The notes under the pieces are model-generated. The model saw only the letters and a program-made list of their open reading frames with translations. It was not told the DNA's origin and made no database searches. This document shows, in pieces, positions 27,706-36,032 of a stretch of DNA of 43,112 nt. The translations under genes were made by a program, and so were the position numbers. This DNA comes from an uncultured Marinicella sp. (lineage in GTDB: Bacteria; Pseudomonadota; Gammaproteobacteria; Xanthomonadales; Marinicellaceae), in contig CANNAM010000017.1 in assembly GCA_947502595.1 (NCBI GenBank), positions 1 through 43,112 of the forward strand, in the 5' to 3' direction. Numbering within the stretch: position 1 is the stretch's first letter; each line of letters begins with the position of its first letter.

Positions 27706-27813
27706 AAATCACATGTCAACACAAAAACTGACTATTTTACAGAACCGATTCATCACCCTAATAAGCAGCCGTATATCTAAGCAGTTATACTGATTGCCGA
27801 TACCCATCAAAAT

Positions 27814-28065
27814 ATGGCCTTAGTTATTACCCACAAGAAAACCTTAACGCCAGCATTTAAACCCAGTCAACTGGAAGTGCAATCTGCAGTTACAACGCAC
27901 AGCGAAAAAGAAATATATGAGCTAAAACGTAGCTGCAGGGCTTGCCCCTGCCTTGCCCCGCAACAGACTTCAACATCAGAAGAGACACAAATCATCAAAG
28001 CATCTGGAGAAGTTACGGTTTTTTGCCTTATAAACCTTAAACAGAATCAAGGGGGGCAATCCTGA
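27814..28065 (+). CDS. Doubtful small hypothetical ORF
   Basis: An 83-codon frame starting MALVITHKKTLTPAF, with an internal CRACPC cysteine cluster. No Shine-Dalgarno, signal peptide or recognised domain is seen, and a degenerate DnaA box falls at its beginning. It may be chance in a noncoding region. The CxxCxC motif is the only feature that would make it interesting as a small metal-binding protein. Confidence 0.2.
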   Translation: MALVITHKKTLTPAFKPSQLEVQSAVTTHSEKEIYELKRSCRACPCLAPQQTSTSEETQIIKASGEVTVFCLINLKQNQGGQS

Positions 28066-28172
28066 TTTGATGCCTGATTAAAACAAATGCCAGTTCATGG
28101 TAAAAAGTCAGCTAACACGGACTACGGCATTACATTTAAGCCAAGTGGCTTCGTAAGAGACACCAGCAAGTC

Positions 28173-28747
28173 TGACCCATGTTGACCCTTGGCGAGCCAG
28201 CGAGTCAGAAAGGGCAACTCATCTTAGTCTGCGAAAGGGTTGCGGTTTTATGCCCAGATAATTACATCAGATAAAGGGTTAACCTCAACCAGCATAAAGA
28301 AGCATGACCGGTGGCAAGCTTGACCCATGTTGACCCTTGGCGAGCCCGCGAGTCAGACAGGGCAACTCATCTTAGTCTGCGAAAGGGTTGCGGTTTTATG
28401 CCCAGATAATTACATCAGATAAAGGGTTAACCTCAACCAGCATAAAGAAGCATGACCGGTGGCAAGCTTGACCCATGTTGACCCTTGGCGAGCCAGCGAG
28501 TCAGAAAGGGCAACTCATCTTAGTCTGCGAAAGGGTTGCGGTTTTATGCCCAGATAATTACATCAGATAAAGGGTTAACCTCAACCAGCATAAAGAAGCA
28601 TGACCGGTGGCAAGCTTGACCCATGTTGACCCTTGGCGAGCCAGCGAGTCAAACAGGGCAACTCATCTTAGTCTGCGAAAGGGTTGCGGTTTTATGGCCA
28701 GATAATTACATCAGATAAAGGGTTAACCTCAACCAGCATAAAGAAGC
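28173..28747. repeat. Array of four 148-bp tandem repeats
   Basis: Units start at 28173, 28321, 28469 and 28617, exactly 148 bp apart, each beginning TGACCCATGTTGACCCTTGG. The fourth is cut short at about 28747. Copies differ at only a few positions, for example GCCAGCGAG versus GCCCGCGAG, and TATGCCC versus TATGGCC in the last. Within each unit GTTGACCCTT and AAGGGCAAC can pair around a bulged A to form a stem of about nine pairs. No frame runs through the array. It ends 18 bp before the polA stop codon. Confidence 0.93.
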
Positions 28748-28765
28748 GGCCCTGTAGCAATCACC

Positions 28766-31438
28766 TTAATGGGCCTCGTCCCAATTCTCACCAAAACCAT
28801 AATCCACCACCAAAGGCACATCCAGCTTAACCACTGACTCCATCACTGCTTTGATCTTATCGGCCCATTGACTGGACACTGCTCGCCTTACTTCAAACAC
28901 CAGTTCATCATGCACTTGCATAATGACCTTGATGTCATCGGCTTGGCTGATTTCATCATGCACTGCCAACATTGCTTTCTTGATGATGTCCGCAGCAGTG
29001 CCTTGCATCGGTGCGTTAATAGCGGCGCGCTCAGCACCTGCTCGTACACGTGCATTGCGGTTGTTGATTTCTGGGAAATACAGGCGACGACCAAACAAGG
29101 TGTCTAAATACCCTTGTTCAGCCGCCTGTGCTTTGACTGAATCAATAAAACCTTTGACCTTCGGGTACTGCGCAAAATACTGCTGCATATAATTTGACGC
29201 TTCTTTGCGTGAAATGTGCAGCTGCTTACTTAAACCAAAAGCGCTCATGCCATACATCAAGCCAAAATTAATCGCTTTAGCGGCCCGACGTTGTTCGCCA
29301 CTGACTTCAGCCAACGGGGTAGCAAACACCTGAGAAGCGGTTTGACTGTGCACATCAATGCCGTCATTAAAAGCCTGTAATAAATTTTCATCTTGAGAAA
29401 GGTGCGCCATAATGCGCAGCTCAATCTGCGAATAATCTGCCGCCATCAATTGCCAACCCTCCGGAGCAATGAACGCTTTACGTACCTTGCGGCCTTCTTC
29501 GGTGCGAATTGGAATGTTCTGCAGGTTTGGGTTTGAAGAAGACAAACGCCCGGTAATCGCCACCGCCTGGTGGTAAGAGGTGTGTACTCGGCCAGTTTTT
29601 GCATTGATTTCAAGCGGTAATTTATCGGTATACGTACTTTTCAATTTACTCAAAGAACGGTACTCAAGAATCACAGCAGGTAACTCATAATCAGCCGACA
29701 AGTCTTGTAAAACATCCTCAGCCGTAGATGCTTGACCGGTAGCGGTTTTTTTCAACACTGGTATGCCTTGCTCTTCAAATAAAATCACTTGCAATTGTTT
29801 TGGCGACCCTAAATTGAACTCCTTGCCTGCCAAATTATAGGCTTTAAGCTGCAGTTTATTCATGCTCAGCTCAAGGTGTTTGCTTTGTTTGGCTAACTCG
29901 GTGCGATCAATCAATACCCCTGTCTGTTCCATACCAGCCAGCACCTGTACCAACGGCATTTCTAATTCGGTGAATACTGCAACCTGATCGGTTGTTGCCA
30001 ACTGCCCCCACAGCTCTAAGTGCAATTGCAAAGTGATGTCCGCATCTTCTGCTGCATAGTGTGTGGCATCCTCAATCGACACGTCTGCAAAGGGAATTTG
30101 TTTGGCCCCTTTGCCACAAATATCTTCATACTTAACCGTTTTTTTGCCCAAGTACAATGCCGCCAATGAGTCCATGTCATGCCGTGTTACCGATGCATTG
30201 AGCACATATGATTCCAGCATAGTATCAAATTTTTGACTGCTGATATCCAAGCCGTAATTAGACAATACATTCAAGTCATATTTAAAATGTTGCCCAACTA
30301 CATCCACCGTTTGTAAAACCGGAATAACTGCTGCCAAAACAGCATCAAGTTCCAATTGTGTTGCAGTGCTGTTATGCGCAATCGGTATATAGGCAGCATT
30401 TTCCGCCTCATACGCAAATGACATCCCAATGATGTTGGCACCTATTGGATTCAAGGAGTCTGTTTCCAAGTCAAAAGCCACCAGACCCGCTTGTTTAATT
30501 TGTTTCAGCCATTTTTGCAGCGTCTCCATGTCTTGAATGCAGGTGTATTCAAGTTTTACTGGTGGCACTTGCTGCGCTGCATCACCGGCATCCAATTCAG
30601 CAAAACGCTTCATGCTGTATTCGCGCCCCAGTTCGTTCAATGCAGCCACATCTTTAGCTTGCAATTGAAAATCACCAATTTGATAATCAACCTCACAATC
30701 CTTTTTGATCACCACCAACTCACGCGACAGTTTCAATTGGTCAATGCCTTCACGTAAATACTCACCCACTTTGCCTTTGAAGTCATCCGCATGGGCAATG
30801 ATGTTATCCACCGTATCATATTCTTGTAACCACTTGACTGCTGTTTTGGGCCCCACTTTGTTAACCCCAGGAATGTTGTCAGATGAATCTCCGATCAGTG
30901 CCAAATAGTCAATTATTTGATCAGGCCTGACACCAAATTTTTCCATCACCCCCGCCTCATCCATCACATAATCCGACATGGTGTTGACCAATGTTACGTG
31001 GTCAGAAACAAGCTGAGCCAAATCCTTATCACTGGTTGAGACCAAGGTTTCTACACCCAACACCTCAGCTTTTTTGACCAAAGTACCTATCACATCATCC
31101 GCCTCCACATGCGGAATCTCTAACATCGGAATACCCATCGCCTTAATCAAGTCTTTGGTGGGTTGTAACTGCATGCGCAATTCATCCGGCATGGGCGGGC
31201 GGTTGGCCTTGTATTCAGCATACATGTCGTGTCTGAAAGTTTTGCCCTTGGCATCAAACACCACCACCATATATTCAGGGTCGTACTCATCCAGCATCCG
31301 TTGCAGCATATTTGTTACCCCATACATCACACCTGTCGGGTGACCATTTTTACTGGTCAACCGGCGCAAATTAGGCACAAAAAAAGCTCGGAACAGATAA
31401 GACGAACCATCTACTAGGTACAAAGTTTTATTCGACAT
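28766..31438 (-). CDS. polA: DNA polymerase I
   Basis: An 890-aa polymerase with all three activities apparently intact. The 5'-3' exonuclease/FEN domain (about 1-260) has LVDGSSYLFRAFF, VVFDAKGKTFRHD and EADDVIGTL. The 3'-5' proofreading domain keeps its acidic residues (FDLETDSL near 320, QHFKYDLNVL, YAAEDADI). The polymerase domain (about 500-890) shows ADYSQIELRIMAH, AAKAINFGLMYGMSAFGL and the terminal VHDELVFEV. It removes RNA primers, fills gaps and serves repair. Its 3' end abuts the tandem-repeat array; no intrinsic terminator is evident. Confidence 0.98.
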   Translation of the reverse strand: MSNKTLYLVDGSSYLFRAFFVPNLRRLTSKNGHPTGVMYGVTNMLQRMLDEYDPEYMVVVFDAKGKTFRHDMYAEYKANRPPMPDELRMQLQPTKDLIKAMGIPMLEIPHVEADDVIGTLVKKAEVLGVETLVSTSDKDLAQLVSDHVTLVNTMSDYVMDEAGVMEKFGVRPDQIIDYLALIGDSSDNIPGVNKVGPKTAVKWLQEYDTVDNIIAHADDFKGKVGEYLREGIDQLKLSRELVVIKKDCEVDYQIGDFQLQAKDVAALNELGREYSMKRFAELDAGDAAQQVPPVKLEYTCIQDMETLQKWLKQIKQAGLVAFDLETDSLNPIGANIIGMSFAYEAENAAYIPIAHNSTATQLELDAVLAAVIPVLQTVDVVGQHFKYDLNVLSNYGLDISSQKFDTMLESYVLNASVTRHDMDSLAALYLGKKTVKYEDICGKGAKQIPFADVSIEDATHYAAEDADITLQLHLELWGQLATTDQVAVFTELEMPLVQVLAGMEQTGVLIDRTELAKQSKHLELSMNKLQLKAYNLAGKEFNLGSPKQLQVILFEEQGIPVLKKTATGQASTAEDVLQDLSADYELPAVILEYRSLSKLKSTYTDKLPLEINAKTGRVHTSYHQAVAITGRLSSSNPNLQNIPIRTEEGRKVRKAFIAPEGWQLMAADYSQIELRIMAHLSQDENLLQAFNDGIDVHSQTASQVFATPLAEVSGEQRRAAKAINFGLMYGMSAFGLSKQLHISRKEASNYMQQYFAQYPKVKGFIDSVKAQAAEQGYLDTLFGRRLYFPEINNRNARVRAGAERAAINAPMQGTAADIIKKAMLAVHDEISQADDIKVIMQVHDELVFEVRRAVSSQWADKIKAVMESVVKLDVPLVVDYGFGENWDEAH

Positions 31439-31795
31439 GTATTAACCAACAACCAATTATATAAACTTTAGATTGTAATGGTTTTAAGCAAGCGTACAAC
31501 AGCCAGTGTTAAATTTATTGACCCTCGCACCAAAAACACACTTGGTGTTCAGTGATCAAATCCTAATCAATTCAGTGACCACTACGGGCTCTTAACCCTC
31601 GCATTACAAAAAAATAACAATCAATTCAGTGACACAACCCTCAAAATCAATATTTTTATAATTGTAAAGATTTCACTGCTTCGGTAAAAAGTATACAATA
31701 GTTGAACGGTGGCCATTTAATAATACACCAACCTGACTCAGACGCAACGTCAATCTCAGGACCATAATAATTAACAACATCAAGAGGAAAACAAC
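31439..31795. other. Divergent regulatory region between polA and the fibre-like gene
   Basis: No gene is seen. TTCAGTGA occurs three times (31548, 31571, 31625); two copies belong to a 15-bp exact direct repeat (31565-31579 and 31619-31633). ACCCTCGCA also occurs twice, 74 bp apart (31521, 31595), so a unit of about 75 bp seems to have been duplicated and has since diverged. These could be operator sites for the downstream gene. Confidence 0.5.
31671..31699 (+). promoter_or_regulatory. Candidate sigma-70 promoter of the fibre-like gene
   Basis: TTTCAC (31671-31676) and TACAAT (31694-31699) are separated by 17 bp, about 100 bp before the start codon at 31796. The gene itself has AGAGGA about 10 bp before its ATG. 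Confidence 0.4.
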
Positions 31796-33400
31796 ATGAA
31801 AACCAAAACCTTAGTTACCGCCTTGGCGCTGGCGCTTACACCTAATTTATGGGCTCAAACTCAAGCCAATGTAGTTGCCAATGAACTGGAAATTTCAGGT
31901 CTGGATGACAGCCAAAAATACCATTTGAAATTACAGCTACCAAACAAGCAAATCAAAACACTGACCCTACAGCCCGCCGAAGCCATTTATTTCTCCAGCC
32001 ATGACTTCGCACTCAACGAGTTTTCTGATGGCCAATATAAATATGAATTGACACCTATTTCAGCCACTAAAAATATCCGCCAATCTAATGACAAAGAAAA
32101 CACAGCACTGACTGCTGACAAACTCAGCGGTAGCTTCACCGTGTTAAATGGCGCCACACCCAGCGATCAAGATGCACCCGAAGACCAGGCTAGCAACGAC
32201 ACCGCACTTCGTGCCGCGCCAATCACTGGCGACTTATCTGTACGCAGTTCGCTGTGCGTTGGTGGAGATTGTCTCGATGCTGAAGCCTTTGGTTTTGACA
32301 CCATTCGACTGAAAGAAAACAACTTAAGAATCAATTTTGATGACACCAGCGCATCTGCCTCATTTGCTGCCAATGATTGGGAAATAACCATCAACGACTC
32401 ATCCAATGGCGGCCTGAACTACTTCGGCATCACCGATGTCACAGCAGGTAGACGCCCCTTTACCGTTGAAGCCGGTGCCAGAGCCAATGCACTTTACGTA
32501 GATGATGGTGGCCGCATAGGCATTGGCACCTCAACACCTGCAGTCAGAGTGCATATCGAAGATGGCAACACACCCACTGTACGCTTAGCCCAAGATGCAA
32601 CCAGTGGCTTTGCACCACAAACTTGGGATGTGGCAGGCAATGAAGCCGGCTATTTCGTCAGAGATGCCACCAACGGCAGCACCTTGCCATTCAGAATCAG
32701 ACCTGGTTCACCCACAAGCTCTATAGACATTCATCCTGATGGTATTGAGTTTTTGAATAACAACGCAGTTATTAATAATGAATTTCGATTAGGTTTAGGC
32801 ATTAACAGCCCTAACAATAATATTCACATTTTTGATGCATCACGTAATGCTGGAATTATTTTAGAAAACGGCAGCACAGGCACCAGTTGGAAATTCACCA
32901 ATAAATCATCATTCTTTGAAGTTTCCAAATCTGGTACTGGATCACCTGAGTTTGCAGTGTATGACACCGGAGCAATTAAAATTGGTGCCGGAGGTGCAAC
33001 ACCTAACTTTGATATGGACGCATCAGGCAATGTTACTATTCAAGGCGTCTTGTCACAAAATTCAGATGTGAATTCGAAAGAAAACATTGAACTGGTCAAC
33101 ACAGCTGAAGTGTTGAGCAAAGTGATGGATTTACCCATCTCTGTATGGAACTATAAATTTGATGATGCTTCAGTTAAACACTTAGGACCCATGGCTCAAG
33201 ATTTTTTCAAGCAATTTAACCTGGGTGCAACTGATGATAAGATTACCACTATCGACACTTCAGGCGTGGCGTTGGCATCGATCAAAGAACTGGGTAAACA
33301 GGTTTCAGAAAAAGACCAGGAAATTCAATCTTTGAAAATTCAAAATGAACAACTTAATCAAAGATTATCAGCACTAGAAGCTGCAATTAAGTCACTCTAA
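31796..33400 (+). CDS. Secreted fibre-like protein with C-terminal S74 self-cleaving chaperone domain
   Basis: A 534-aa protein. A signal peptide (about 1-20, ending LWAQ) precedes a low-complexity and beta-rich body. Residues about 230-420 hold repeated short Gly/Asp-turn elements (VDDGGRIGIGTSTPAVRVHIE) like those of tail-fibre and surface-adhesin stalks. An intramolecular chaperone (peptidase S74) domain starts at SDVNSKENIEL: Ser423 and Lys428 match the Ser-Lys dyad, five residues apart as in phage endosialidase. A coiled coil closes the protein (about 495-534). Such domains trimerise, guide folding and then cut themselves off. It is not within a phage context here, so a cell-surface or released fibre is likely. 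Confidence 0.85.
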   Translation: MKTKTLVTALALALTPNLWAQTQANVVANELEISGLDDSQKYHLKLQLPNKQIKTLTLQPAEAIYFSSHDFALNEFSDGQYKYELTPISATKNIRQSNDKENTALTADKLSGSFTVLNGATPSDQDAPEDQASNDTALRAAPITGDLSVRSSLCVGGDCLDAEAFGFDTIRLKENNLRINFDDTSASASFAANDWEITINDSSNGGLNYFGITDVTAGRRPFTVEAGARANALYVDDGGRIGIGTSTPAVRVHIEDGNTPTVRLAQDATSGFAPQTWDVAGNEAGYFVRDATNGSTLPFRIRPGSPTSSIDIHPDGIEFLNNNAVINNEFRLGLGINSPNNNIHIFDASRNAGIILENGSTGTSWKFTNKSSFFEVSKSGTGSPEFAVYDTGAIKIGAGGATPNFDMDASGNVTIQGVLSQNSDVNSKENIELVNTAEVLSKVMDLPISVWNYKFDDASVKHLGPMAQDFFKQFNLGATDDKITTIDTSGVALASIKELGKQVSEKDQEIQSLKIQNEQLNQRLSALEAAIKSL

Positions 33401-33424
33401 TAATATCTTTAGTTTGTATTAAAG

Positions 33425-33446
33425 AAGGTCCACCTCAGTGGACCTT
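33425..33446. terminator. Hairpin between convergent genes
   Basis: AAGGTCCAC (33425-33433) and GTGGACCTT (33438-33446) form a perfect 9-bp stem with a 4-nt loop, placed 24 bp after the fibre gene stop and 8 bp before the end of the convergent gene. No T-run follows on either strand, so it may be a weak bidirectional terminator or a transcript-stabilising hairpin. Confidence 0.55.
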
Positions 33447-33453
33447 ACCTCTA

Positions 33454-34392
33454 TCAACATTTAAACACTCCATCAATCAGTGGGTTTATAGGTAGCCTGT
33501 GATTTAGCCACTGATATTGTAAACTTAACTTATCTTTGTCATTGGCCACATGTGCTATAAATTCGGAATGCTGAAACCATTTATGGTAATGGACATGCAC
33601 CAGCTCTGCAAAGTTTGGATGGCCTGGCCTTAATTGCATCAAAGGCCTAAAGGGCAAAGGGTAATTGTAAGTTTCAGGCAACACTTCCAACTCCTCTTTG
33701 TATCGAGTAGCAGTGACAGCTAGAGCGACTTGGTCCAAACACCTGAAATCATTTCCATCTCTCGACTCATAAGCGAATGGTCTAAATTCGGACTTAAGAA
33801 TGGTCATAAAGTCCTTATACCATTGTTGAAAAAATTCTGGGATTCCTTGCGACCAGATTAAACCAGCATTAAAGTAGTTCCTTATTATAACTGGTCTTAC
33901 AGTGGTTTTGATTGTAGCCTTTGGCAACGGCACTCCGCACAAACCAAACACTTGCTGCCAAAATTTATCATTTTTATCATCTAAAGATTCACTGCCAGGT
34001 CCCTTATTATCTACAGGACGCAAATAGATGCGTCTTTGCGGAACAAGTAAATCTATATTGATCTCATTTAAAAAAACCGTATCAGTATCCAAAAACATGA
34101 TGTTACGGGCTTTGGGGTTCATTTCCACAAAATGCTTGCACGCTAATACCTTATTAGCAATTGGGTATGACTCTAACTGTGTATTTAATTCATCTGAAAC
34201 CCATACAACATCGTGTTGTTTAATTAAACTCAGTGTTTTTGCTGAAGGGTAATGATTTTTCCGTGGTGAATAAGCTATTAAATTATATGAGTTAGGTTTT
34301 AACCAATGTTTTGCAGACTCAATCAACAAAATAGCTTGTTGCTCCAGTGGGCCCGACTCTACACAAAAAATTAGGTTGAGCTTAACTGACAA
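33454..34392 (-). CDS. Putative GT-A type glycosyltransferase
   Basis: A 312-aa protein. The N-terminal half begins KLNLIFCVESGPLEQQAILLIES and carries NIMFLDTDTVFLNE, with a DxD motif at residues 102-104 as in GT-A enzymes that bind nucleotide sugar through a metal. The middle has YFNAGLIWSQG, a GT8-like acceptor region, and the C-terminus holds HVHYHKWF. The exact family and sugar cannot be named. It is divergent from the next gene and opens the surface-glycan locus. Confidence 0.65.
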   Translation of the reverse strand: MSVKLNLIFCVESGPLEQQAILLIESAKHWLKPNSYNLIAYSPRKNHYPSAKTLSLIKQHDVVWVSDELNTQLESYPIANKVLACKHFVEMNPKARNIMFLDTDTVFLNEINIDLLVPQRRIYLRPVDNKGPGSESLDDKNDKFWQQVFGLCGVPLPKATIKTTVRPVIIRNYFNAGLIWSQGIPEFFQQWYKDFMTILKSEFRPFAYESRDGNDFRCLDQVALAVTATRYKEELEVLPETYNYPLPFRPLMQLRPGHPNFAELVHVHYHKWFQHSEFIAHVANDKDKLSLQYQWLNHRLPINPLIDGVFKC

Positions 34393-34490
34393 TATGATTC
34401 TCCTTGATTGAGAGGGTGGTGTAAATAAATAAACATGGCTAGTTTAACTGTTTGATTTTATAATATACCAGCACTTTATTGATAAAAATT

Positions 34491-35327
34491 ATGATTCACG
34501 TTCTAACCATTCACTGGCATTCCGAAGACTGGATAGATATCCAACTAAAATACCTCAAAAAACATATAAATGAGCCTTACCGAGTGTACGCATTTCTCAA
34601 TGATGTACCTCAAACTGAAAAGCATCAAGAAAAATTTTTCTACAGCTCAACCGAAAACATCAAATCTCATCCAATCAAACTTAATTTATTGGCAGATTTA
34701 GCTACTTTTGCCGCAGAAAGTGATGATGATTATTTGGTTTTCTTGGATGGTGATGCATTCCCAATCGAGTCAATTTCAGCATTTAAAAACAAAGTATTTC
34801 CTAAACACCCACTGGCAGCTATACAAAGGCTAGAAAACAATGGGGACACTCAGCCTCACCCTTGTTTTTGTATGACCACTGTAGGTTACTGGAACAAAAT
34901 ACAAGGTGATTGGAAAGCAGGAGATGTGAAATGGCTTGATAAATTTGGTAATAAAGTCTGGGATGTAGGTGGCCAAATGCTAAAAATCATGCAAGATCAT
35001 CAAGTTGATTGGTACAAACTCAATCGCAGCAACCAACACAGCTTACACCCATTACTGTTTGGGGTTTATGATGATTTAATTTACCACCACGGGGCAGCCT
35101 TTCGAAACCCTGGTACACGTATTGATAGAAATCAGGTAGAAAATTTTGAAGAACGTTTAAAAAAATTCAGAAAAGCCAAAAAACTCATGCCTCGCTGGTT
35201 GGCTAGAAAATTATTTTTACCTTTGAAGTATGAGGTGATTAAAAACACGAAAAACAGTGAGTTGGTATATCATTCCTTAAAAGAAGACTTTTATTTCTAT
35301 AAAGATATTGGTGACAATAATGACTGA
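34491..35327 (+). CDS. Putative glycosyltransferase-like protein with DxD motif
   Basis: A 278-aa protein starting MIHVLTIHWHSEDWIDIQ. YLVFLDGDAFPIES places a DxD at residues 86-88, suggesting a metal-dependent GT-A fold, and DDLIYHHGAAFRNPGTR is a plausible acceptor-side segment. The ATG at 34491 is chosen over a TTG at 34479. The stop codon overlaps the start of the following sulfotransferase by 8 bp, so the two are likely translated together and may act on the same glycan. Confidence 0.65.
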   Translation: MIHVLTIHWHSEDWIDIQLKYLKKHINEPYRVYAFLNDVPQTEKHQEKFFYSSTENIKSHPIKLNLLADLATFAAESDDDYLVFLDGDAFPIESISAFKNKVFPKHPLAAIQRLENNGDTQPHPCFCMTTVGYWNKIQGDWKAGDVKWLDKFGNKVWDVGGQMLKIMQDHQVDWYKLNRSNQHSLHPLLFGVYDDLIYHHGAAFRNPGTRIDRNQVENFEERLKKFRKAKKLMPRWLARKLFLPLKYEVIKNTKNSELVYHSLKEDFYFYKDIGDNND

Positions 35328-36021
35328 TGCAGTAATCATTTTAGGTATGCACCGCAGTGGAACCAGTTGTTTAACTGGGTGCTTAAGAAGCTACGGACTT
35401 CAGCTAGGATCTGTGTCTGAATACAATAAATACAACCAAAAAGGTAACCAAGAAAATAAAGTTGTTTTTAGGCTAAACGAGGCTTTATTAAAGTTCAACA
35501 GCGGCTCTTGGTCAAATCCACCTCAAGGTTACTTAAGCCTAAACACAGAACTAGAAAATAGTAGGGATAAAATCATAACTGAATACAAAACCCTAGAAAA
35601 ACCATGGGGCATTAAAGACCCTAGGATGTTATTGACCTATTCATTTTGGGAAAACAGCTTACCTGACCATGCTTTGATTGGAACTTTCAGACACCCTAAA
35701 GCCGTTGCTCATTCATTGGCAGCTAGAGAACGTCTGAGCCTACCGTTAGAACAGGGTTATGAGCTATGGAAGATATATAATCAAAAACTTTTGGAATTGC
35801 ATCAACACCATCAATTCCCGGTGGTTAATTTTGATACAGCTACTGACCAATATCAACAAAAAGTAAAACAAGCTGCTGAAAAAATAGGCTTAAAAGTAAT
35901 TGAAAATAATGACTTTTTTGATCCGAATTTAATCTCTCAAGAACAGTTTGAGATGGCAGACTGTCCAGATGAATTGAAGTCTATTTATGCAGATTTATTA
36001 GTTGCCAGCGTGGATAGCTGA
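35320..36021 (+). CDS. Sulfotransferase-family protein
   Basis: A 233-aa protein. The 5'-phosphosulfate-binding loop GMHRSGTSCLTG is at about residues 9-20, and a 3'-phosphate-type region reads GTFRHPKAVAHSLAARERL near 124. These are the two PAPS contacts of carbohydrate sulfotransferases. ATG at 35320 overlaps the upstream gene; an in-frame TTG at 35308 is less likely. It would transfer sulfate from PAPS to a sugar hydroxyl, presumably on the product of its overlapping partner gene. Confidence 0.82.
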   Translation: MTDAVIILGMHRSGTSCLTGCLRSYGLQLGSVSEYNKYNQKGNQENKVVFRLNEALLKFNSGSWSNPPQGYLSLNTELENSRDKIITEYKTLEKPWGIKDPRMLLTYSFWENSLPDHALIGTFRHPKAVAHSLAARERLSLPLEQGYELWKIYNQKLLELHQHHQFPVVNFDTATDQYQQKVKQAAEKIGLKVIENNDFFDPNLISQEQFEMADCPDELKSIYADLLVASVDS

Positions 36022-36032
36022 TAACCTCGCTC

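Larger units (their letters stand above)
27312..28172. other. Long noncoding region with DnaA boxes, AT-rich stretch and no convincing gene
   Basis: This stretch between a glycosyltransferase gene and the tandem repeats carries several consensus DnaA boxes (listed separately) and AT-rich segments around 27517-27545 and 27600-27660, including TATATATAT. No tRNA-like fold or promoter could be firmly assigned. One 83-codon frame (27814-28065) is described separately as doubtful. Confidence 0.55.

Noticed and set aside
28140-28765. CRISPR array as an explanation of the tandem repeats
   Set aside because: The repeats are directly adjacent, 148 bp long and have no unique spacers; no cas genes are present.
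31796-33400. Prophage tail-fibre gene
   Set aside because: No other phage genes are nearby and the protein has a Sec-type signal peptide, which phage fibres lack.
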